Shown here one piece after another: positions 60,218 to 64,000 of a DNA stretch of 64,000 nucleotides. The notes beneath the pieces are model-generated. The model had not been told where the DNA came from. It saw only the letters and a program-made list of their open reading frames with translations, and searched no databases. Within the stretch, counting starts at the first letter, position 1. Every line of letters begins with the position of its first letter. Source of the DNA: DATDAW01 sp036524675 (GTDB lineage: Bacteria > Verrucomicrobiota > Verrucomicrobiia > Chthoniobacterales > DASVRZ01); assembly GCA_036524675.1 (NCBI GenBank), contig DATDBU010000206.1:3061-67060 (forward strand), written 5' to 3'. The position numbers and the translations under genes were made by a program.

Positions 60218-61462
60218 TTAGGCGGACTGGAGTTTCAGAACCCAGGAGCCGTGTTCGAGTTGATTGCGAGCGTGGAGTTCGGCGTCATAGGACGTGCCGG
60301 TCTGCCACATTTTCCAGAGGATTTTCAGCCACCGCTGGCCGAGGCATCGCAAGGCGCATGCGTGACTTTTCCCACGCTCTCGGAGTTGGTCGTAATAGGT
60401 GGCGGCCCACGGGCAGCTCTGCCGACTCAGGTTGGCCCACAGATGCACGGCATGGCGCATGGGTTTGTTACACTGGCGCCGCAGATAGACTTTGTGGATT
60501 TGGCCGGACTGGTAGCTGACCGGCGCGGTCCCCGCCAGGCATTGGAGAGCGGTGGGATTATCAAAGCGCGAGCGATCCGAGCCGATCTCACCCAGCAGCC
60601 GCGGCGCGATCTTGGGGCCGGCGCCGGGCAGTGAGCCAAAGAGGTCGTGATCGGGGTGCTGGGCAAAGAGCTTCTCGATCTCGGCTCGGTAGGCGTCGAT
60701 CTGGCTCTGGAGGATGCGCAGCATCCGGGTCCGCGCCAGAGCCAACCGGCTCTTGGTCCGGGTAAGCACTTCGCCGGAGACGAACTCACCCGCACGCGCG
60801 AAGATTTCCATGCGCTTTTGATAAGTCTGCGGCCGAGCCAGCTTGTGGCTGTGCAGGAACTTCTCCCATTTGCGTTTGCCCGCCGCGCTCAGGGCCTGCG
60901 GTGTCGGGAAGGCTTCGACGAAGGCCCAGGCGCTCGAGAGCGTCCAGTCGTCAAAGGCTTCCAAGGCCGCCGGGTAGTATTCGTGCAGGGCGCTCTGGAG
61001 CTGGTTAATGAGCGCGGTGCGCTCCTCGATCAGCGCGACTTCGTCGCGACAGAGCAGCCGCAGCTCGGCCACCAGCGGATCTTCTTTTGCCAGAGCCTTC
61101 CAGCCGTGACCATCGACGCGCAGAGCGTCGGCGAGACTCCATGCATCGACGCGGTCGGTCTTATTGCCACTGGGCACCTTGCGCTCGCGGTAGCCTTTGG
61201 CGCTTGCCGGAGAGACGGGATAGACCGTGACGCCGCTCTCGAGCAGATGCTCGACGACAACGCCCTGGCTGGTCTCCACGCAAGCGGCCACGCCGGCGCC
61301 GAGCGCAGCGACCTGGTCGCGCCAGCGCTTCCAGCCTTCAGCCGAGTGCTCGATCTTAAAGTCGGCTACGACTTGGCCATGGCGATCCACGATGACGACA
61401 TCGTGATGATCCTTTGCCCAATCGAAGCCGGCATAATGGGTGATTTCATTCCATGGTTTCAT
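60218..61462 (-). CDS. IS110-family transposase (DEDD recombinase)
   Basis: Moves the insertion element by RNA-guided DEDD/serine chemistry (IS110 knowledge). 414 residues from ATG at 61462; the longer frame upstream is the non-coding end of the element. N-terminal RuvC-like DEDD domain starts YAGFDWAKDHHDVVIVDRHG, with the later acidic residues in NKTDRVDAWSLADALR; the C-terminal transposase_20 domain is GSLPGAGPKIAPRLLGEIGSDRSRFDNPTALQCLAGTAPVSYQSG, containing the catalytic serine region. Intact, so the element may be active. Confidence 0.94.
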   Translation of the reverse strand: MKPWNEITHYAGFDWAKDHHDVVIVDRHGQVVADFKIEHSAEGWKRWRDQVAALGAGVAACVETSQGVVVEHLLESGVTVYPVSPASAKGYRERKVPSGNKTDRVDAWSLADALRVDGHGWKALAKEDPLVAELRLLCRDEVALIEERTALINQLQSALHEYYPAALEAFDDWTLSSAWAFVEAFPTPQALSAAGKRKWEKFLHSHKLARPQTYQKRMEIFARAGEFVSGEVLTRTKSRLALARTRMLRILQSQIDAYRAEIEKLFAQHPDHDLFGSLPGAGPKIAPRLLGEIGSDRSRFDNPTALQCLAGTAPVSYQSGQIHKVYLRRQCNKPMRHAVHLWANLSRQSCPWAATYYDQLRERGKSHACALRCLGQRWLKILWKMWQTGTSYDAELHARNQLEHGSWVLKLQSA

Positions 61463-61700
61463 TTTTGGATTCCTGCGTTGTTGCAATGGCCGTGGCGCAG
61501 GCGGCCTGTCTCTAGTCGAGCTGATACAAGAATCCTCGTGGGATGAAGTTCTCTCAGACATTTGGACAGGCGCTCGAAAACCGGCCGGTGATCTGCGCTG
61601 AACCCTCACAGGGTGAGCGAGACAGGACCGTAGCGGTCTCGGCGCTTTGCGCCCCGAGCTATTGTCGCTCGCAGGCAAATTGTTGACAATTAGCGCCGCG
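61463..61700 (-). ncRNA. Candidate IS110 bridge-RNA region (non-coding end of the element)
   Basis: The ~240 bases before the transposase gene, read on the minus strand, hold several stable hairpins in a row: CTCGGGGCGCAAAGCGCCGAG, GACCG-CTA-CGGTC, ACCCT-GTG-AGGGT and ACCGGCCGGT. IS110-group elements carry a structured bridge RNA in the non-coding end upstream of the transposase that pairs with target and donor DNA. Position and structure fit, but I have not identified the guide loops, so this is a prediction. Confidence 0.4.
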
Positions 61701-61709
61701 TCTGCGGCA

Positions 61710-61783
61710 AAGTTATTCACAATCGGCGCCAGCTGTGAGGAAGGCTTTTTGGGAGCCTTCCTGCGCCGCTTATGAATAACTTT
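61710..61783. repeat. Long hairpin palindrome at the IS110 flank
   Basis: Arms AAAGTTATTCACAATCGGCG (61710-) and CGCCGCTTATGAATAACTTT (-61783) pair over ~21 bases with about two mismatches; inside, AGGAAGGCT and AGCCTTCCT pair again around TTTTTGGG. The whole 74 bases can fold into one two-step hairpin. It may be the terminator or REP target that the IS110 element inserted beside. Confidence 0.7.
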
Positions 61784-61854
61784 GGAAACGGTATCAGCGA
61801 GATGGCCTGCCCCGCGACGGCGGGGCAGCCCGAAGGGCAAGCGAAGCGCTGGCA

Positions 61855-61948
61855 AATTTTCGCAGATTTTGAAGGCCTGAATCGAGAGTTTTTAAGAAAA
61901 TCTGCGTCCATCTGCGAAATCTGCGGATTAAATCAGTGCTTCCTTAGG
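61855..61948. repeat. REP-like repeat, family F, copy 2
   Basis: Contains TTTTCGCAGATTTTGAAGG, AAAATCTGCGTCCATCTGCG and AAATCTGCGGATTAAATCAG, ending TTCCTTAGG. Its reverse complement matches the 60093-60165 copy in opposite orientation, and its AATCCGCAGATTTCGCA core recurs at 62160-62183. Confidence 0.7.
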
Positions 61949-62122
61949 TACATGGCAGGTATCGCTATCTCCTGCGTGAAACTGCTGCTGAAGCTCTTGG
62001 AGAAATTGGTTCGAGGGATCCACTTACGTTAGCGGCCTTGCAAGAGGCGTATTCGAGCACTGGTTATTCGGGCTCTAAGAATGTTTTGCGCAGAGTCATA
62101 GATAAATTTAAGGAAGCTAGCA
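61948..62122 (+). pseudogene. Fragment of a HEAT-repeat protein
   Basis: Plus frame (codons from 61954) reads RYRYLLRETAAEALGEIGSR, DPLTLAALQEAYSS and NVLRRVIDKFKEAS, the helix-turn-helix pattern of HEAT/PBS-lyase repeats. The frame has a stop at 61945-61947 just before it and no start, and it runs into the family F repeat where it ends at TAG (62203). It is the broken 3' end of a gene, probably cut by the insertion and repeats to its left. Confidence 0.5.
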
Positions 62123-62154
62123 CGGAGAATAAAATAGTGAAGAGTCAGTCGCGG

Positions 62155-62206
62155 CGAATCAAAACAATCCGCAGATTTCGCAAATTCACCCAGATCGGCG
62201 CATAGG
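62155..62206. repeat. REP-like repeat, family F, partial copy 3
   Basis: AATCCGCAGATTTCGCAAATTC followed by AGATCGGCGCATAGG shares the AATCCGCAGATTTCGCA core with the copy at 61855-61948. Only part of the element is present. Confidence 0.5.
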
Positions 62207-62529
62207 ATGGCTGCGCTGGACCCTTCGTTGGGGCGGCCCGGGTGCATATCCGCACTCCGAGCCTTCCCCGCGGTCCGCTGCCACCGACCGAATAGGTCAC
62301 GTGGAACGGTCCTGCCAAGTGGACAAAGATGGCATGATCGTGGGAGCGACGTGTTAGTGGGATATGTTACAGTATGACGAATCATCTCGGTTGCAGCGAA
62401 CGCTGCCCAAAGATTAACCAACAAATCTATCCCAAACCGGGACAGGCCGCCCGACATCCGCCCAGCCATGTAGCTGCTCGCTAAAATTCCGAATATCGTC
62501 CGTCCGACGCTCGACACATTTCATATGGG
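62206..62529. other. Intergenic stretch without a supportable gene
   Basis: About 320 bases downstream of the toxin gene. A minus-strand frame through it has no recognisable domain. I see no RNA or clear regulatory site. Confidence 0.4.
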
Positions 62530-62838
62530 TTAGGCGCTTCGTCCCCGGAGTCTTCGGCGGATTATGTCTGGGTCTTGGCGGAGGTCCATGACGCCAGAGA
62601 CGATGACGCGACGACCCTCAAATGAGTAGAAGATGCCGTATGGAAATCCGTGGACGAGCAACCGGCGATAGGACTCGTGGAAGACAGGAGCAATCTGTGG
62701 GAACGTGCGTAGCTGCCCGAACGCCACGTCGAGATGACGCATGAATACCTCGCCCCGCCCTGCCTGAACCGCTTCGTGGAACTCGTAAGCGGTCTGGATG
62801 TCGGCATCGGCGGAGAAAAGGAAAACAAGCTCACCCAC
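62530..62838 (-). CDS. RelE/ParE-type toxin
   Basis: Toxin of a type II toxin-antitoxin system, 102 residues from GTG at 62838, which overlaps the end of the antitoxin gene by 8 bases; the longer frame lies inside the antitoxin gene. The RelE/ParE fold is visible: EFHEAVQAGRGEVFMRHLDVAFGQLRTFPQIAPVFHESYRRLLVHGFPYGIFYSFEGRRVIVSGVMDLRQDPDIIRRRL, with the usual YRRLLVHGFPYGIFY strand pair. RelE relatives cut mRNA on the ribosome; ParE relatives block gyrase. I cannot decide which. Confidence 0.88.
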   Translation of the reverse strand: MGELVFLFSADADIQTAYEFHEAVQAGRGEVFMRHLDVAFGQLRTFPQIAPVFHESYRRLLVHGFPYGIFYSFEGRRVIVSGVMDLRQDPDIIRRRLRGRSA

Positions 62839-63064
62839 CGCTGAGAGTCCTGCCGAGGATGCGCTGCTGAATGGCTTCCCAGGTCGTGGCCTGACTTGGA
62901 TCGCGGCGGTAAGCCTCCATGCGGCGGTCGAGCTCGGCAATCTGCTCGCGCGACACAGGAACTTCGGTCGGATGGGCCGCCAGATCGTCCCAAAGCTCGG
63001 TGACCAGAAGAAGCTTCTGCGCCGGTGTCAGTCGATTCACGTCTGGAATGGTTTCGAGGATCAT
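62831..63064 (-). CDS. Addiction-module antitoxin component
   Basis: 77 residues, first gene of the pair. VNRLTPAQKLLLVTELWDDLAAHPTEVPVSREQIAELDRRMEAYRRDPSQATTWEAI is the small helical addiction-module component family (often paired with RelE/ParE). The toxin starts inside its last codons, so they are translationally coupled. Located in the accessory zone beside the IS110 element. Confidence 0.82.
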   Translation of the reverse strand: MILETIPDVNRLTPAQKLLLVTELWDDLAAHPTEVPVSREQIAELDRRMEAYRRDPSQATTWEAIQQRILGRTLSGG

Positions 63065-63288
63065 GGTTGGAAGATACGGTGCGCCGATTTCGGGACAAGC
63101 TCAGAAGCGCCTTCTAAGAAACAGAACTGTTGGTACATGGTTGCGGGGTGAGTTGGAAGCCGAAATGGGCGGGCTTGCTTTTGCAGGCGGGCGATGAGGG
63201 CTGTGCCGTAGCGCTCTTCGACCCCAAGCTCAGCGACTGCGGCCACCAGGCGCGCCAATTCCAACCACCGCCGTTCGCTGCGGCCCAT
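63061..63288 (-). CDS. Short hypothetical protein
   Basis: 75 residues from ATG at 63288, ending over the first bases of the antitoxin gene. The N-terminal half is helical (RRWLELARLVAAVAELGVEE), followed by RYGTALIARLQKQARPFRLP. The frame also stays open upstream of the ATG. No family recognised; it could be a leader or the remnant of a longer gene. Confidence 0.3.
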   Translation of the reverse strand: MGRSERRWLELARLVAAVAELGVEERYGTALIARLQKQARPFRLPTHPATMYQQFCFLEGASELVPKSAHRIFQP

Positions 63289-63507
63289 GGATGGCTCTTC
63301 GTGGTTTGTTACTATGTGCTGCCCACCTGAACGCTCTTGGCGGCTCCGTAAACCGTGAATGCCTCAAGCAACGATGCCGGAGTAATCCGGAACGAGATTC
63401 TTACCGGTGATTCCGTGGGAACGGGACGACGAACCAGAAACCGGCAGGCGTAAGGAGGAAAAAGGTGAAGTGGCCGCGGTGTCTATGGTTAGGCGACGTT
63501 CGGCTAT

Positions 63508-63837
63508 TCATTTGGCACGCTGAATCTCGATCCATTCGATGTTGCCGCGTTTGAACTTCTTGTTGCCTTCGATCTTGGTGTCGGGCAAGCCGTCGCCGTC
63601 CTCGTCAAGTATCAGGACGAGCGCTAGCCCGGAGCCAGTCGTGACGCTGAACTGAGCCTTGTCTTTGGAGATGAGGTCCAAGCTTCGAGGTGTCTTGCCG
63701 CCCTGCTCCAACTGAACAATCTGCAATTTGCCGTCGAGATGTCCGACAAGCGCCATGCGACGGTCTGGCTTGTTCTGGCGAATCAGAACGGCCCGTCCCT
63801 CGTCGAGGTTGATGATTACGTCATTCGAGGGCGACAC
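63508..63837 (-). CDS. Hypothetical protein with Asp-rich loop
   Basis: 109 residues from GTG at 63837, with a GGAGGGAG ribosome site about 10 bases upstream. Mostly beta-strand pattern (VIINLDEGRAVLIRQNK, MALVGHLDGKLQIVQLEQ). Near the C-terminus LILDEDGDGLPDTKIEG looks like a calcium-binding loop (DxDxDG). No signal peptide in this reading frame. Function unknown. Confidence 0.5.
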   Translation of the reverse strand: MSPSNDVIINLDEGRAVLIRQNKPDRRMALVGHLDGKLQIVQLEQGGKTPRSLDLISKDKAQFSVTTGSGLALVLILDEDGDGLPDTKIEGNKKFKRGNIEWIEIQRAK

Positions 63838-64000
63838 GGAGAGAGACTCCCTCCGGGAGGGTATCTGTTTAGCCTCGAGGCAAAGTTTTGCAAATGGGCA
63901 AAAAAGGCTGGTACTAGCACTTATTGTGGTTCATAAAGCCTGGCGATGACGCCGCTGAGCCGGGAAACCCTTGAAACGCTCCAGAGAGAAGCCCCTGGAG

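Noticed and set aside
62029..62517. 162-residue minus-strand frame
   Set aside because: Runs across the HEAT fragment and a REP-like repeat on the opposite strand; no recognisable domain.
62400..63510. Integron cassettes: GCCTAAC occurs at or just after the stop codons of the toxin and of the 63508-63837 gene
   Set aside because: No matching GTTRGGC partner was found within ~150 bases of either site, and the same GCC-TAA-C string also appears at the IS110 transposase stop, so Ala-stop codons explain it. No integrase is present.
63946..64000. Start of a plus-strand gene at the window edge (ATG at 63946)
   Set aside because: Only 18 codons visible, no ribosome site, nothing recognisable; cannot be supported from this window.

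Overview
This 64 kb window reads as chromosome of a free-living Gram-negative bacterium. It has LPS acylation, a full Mla outer-membrane lipid-transport operon, lipoproteins with lipoboxes and TonB-type energy transduction. The lysine/alanine/proline-rich histone-H1-like protein, the bacterial deoxyhypusine-synthase-like protein, the many short palindromic repeats and the N-terminally unusual TolA-like protein most resemble Verrucomicrobiota (soil Chthoniobacterales-like). That assignment is inference from gene content and style: there is no rRNA in the window.

Layout. 1-3.1 kb (minus): secG, an oligopeptide-binding lipoprotein and an LpxL-type acyltransferase cut by the window edge. 3.1-4.1 kb has no gene I can support. 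4.1-6.2 kb: H1-like DNA-binding protein and the Mg2+ channel mgtE. 6.3-8.3 kb: aguB-aguA (agmatine to putrescine). 8.4-13 kb: cyclophilin, thiD, apaG, a DUF4126 protein, ribD, a tyrosine-rich secreted protein and tRNA-Pro(GGG). 13.5-17.8 kb: two GNATs, the circularly permuted ATP-grasp/alpha-E pair and larB. 18-28.3 kb (plus): YdeP-type molybdopterin oxidoreductase, cyclase-family hydrolase, AGE epimerase/isomerase, ferredoxin, LacZ, an unknown, a LysM protein and accA. 28.4-31 kb: deoxyhypusine-synthase-like protein and hisD. 31.1-34 kb (minus): NtrC-type regulator and NtrY-like kinase. 34-38.3 kb: Phd/VapC toxin-antitoxin pair, leuS and rdgB. 38.6-45.6 kb: mlaE-F-D-C-A followed by exbB, exbD and a 748-residue TolA-like coiled-coil protein that ends in a beta-sandwich-like domain instead of a TonB domain. 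45.7-59.4 kb: dienelactone hydrolase, MscS channel, NCS2 permease with a biuret-hydrolase-like amidase, DUF3016 protein, comEC, glmS, a PBP5-like carboxypeptidase, bioF and an NCS1 permease. 59.6-64 kb is an accessory zone: a 42-bp minisatellite, an IS110-family element with a structured non-coding end, REP-like repeats, a HEAT-protein remnant, a second toxin-antitoxin pair and hypotheticals.

How it fits together. Housekeeping genes sit in short co-oriented runs. Envelope functions dominate: LPS acylation, SecG, Mla, ExbBD/TolA-like, LysM, carboxypeptidase, GlmS and MscS. Polyamine genes (aguA, aguB and the deoxyhypusine-synthase-like gene) and two nucleobase/ureide-type permeases suggest scavenging and interconversion of organic nitrogen. 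Gene boundaries are marked by at least five sequence-distinct families of ~50-140 bp palindromic repeats. One of them lies in frame inside leuS and adds about 30 residues, much as Rickettsia palindromic elements do. The most unusual items are this leuS insertion, the mla-exbBD-TolA-like cluster and the IS110 element with its candidate bridge-RNA region.
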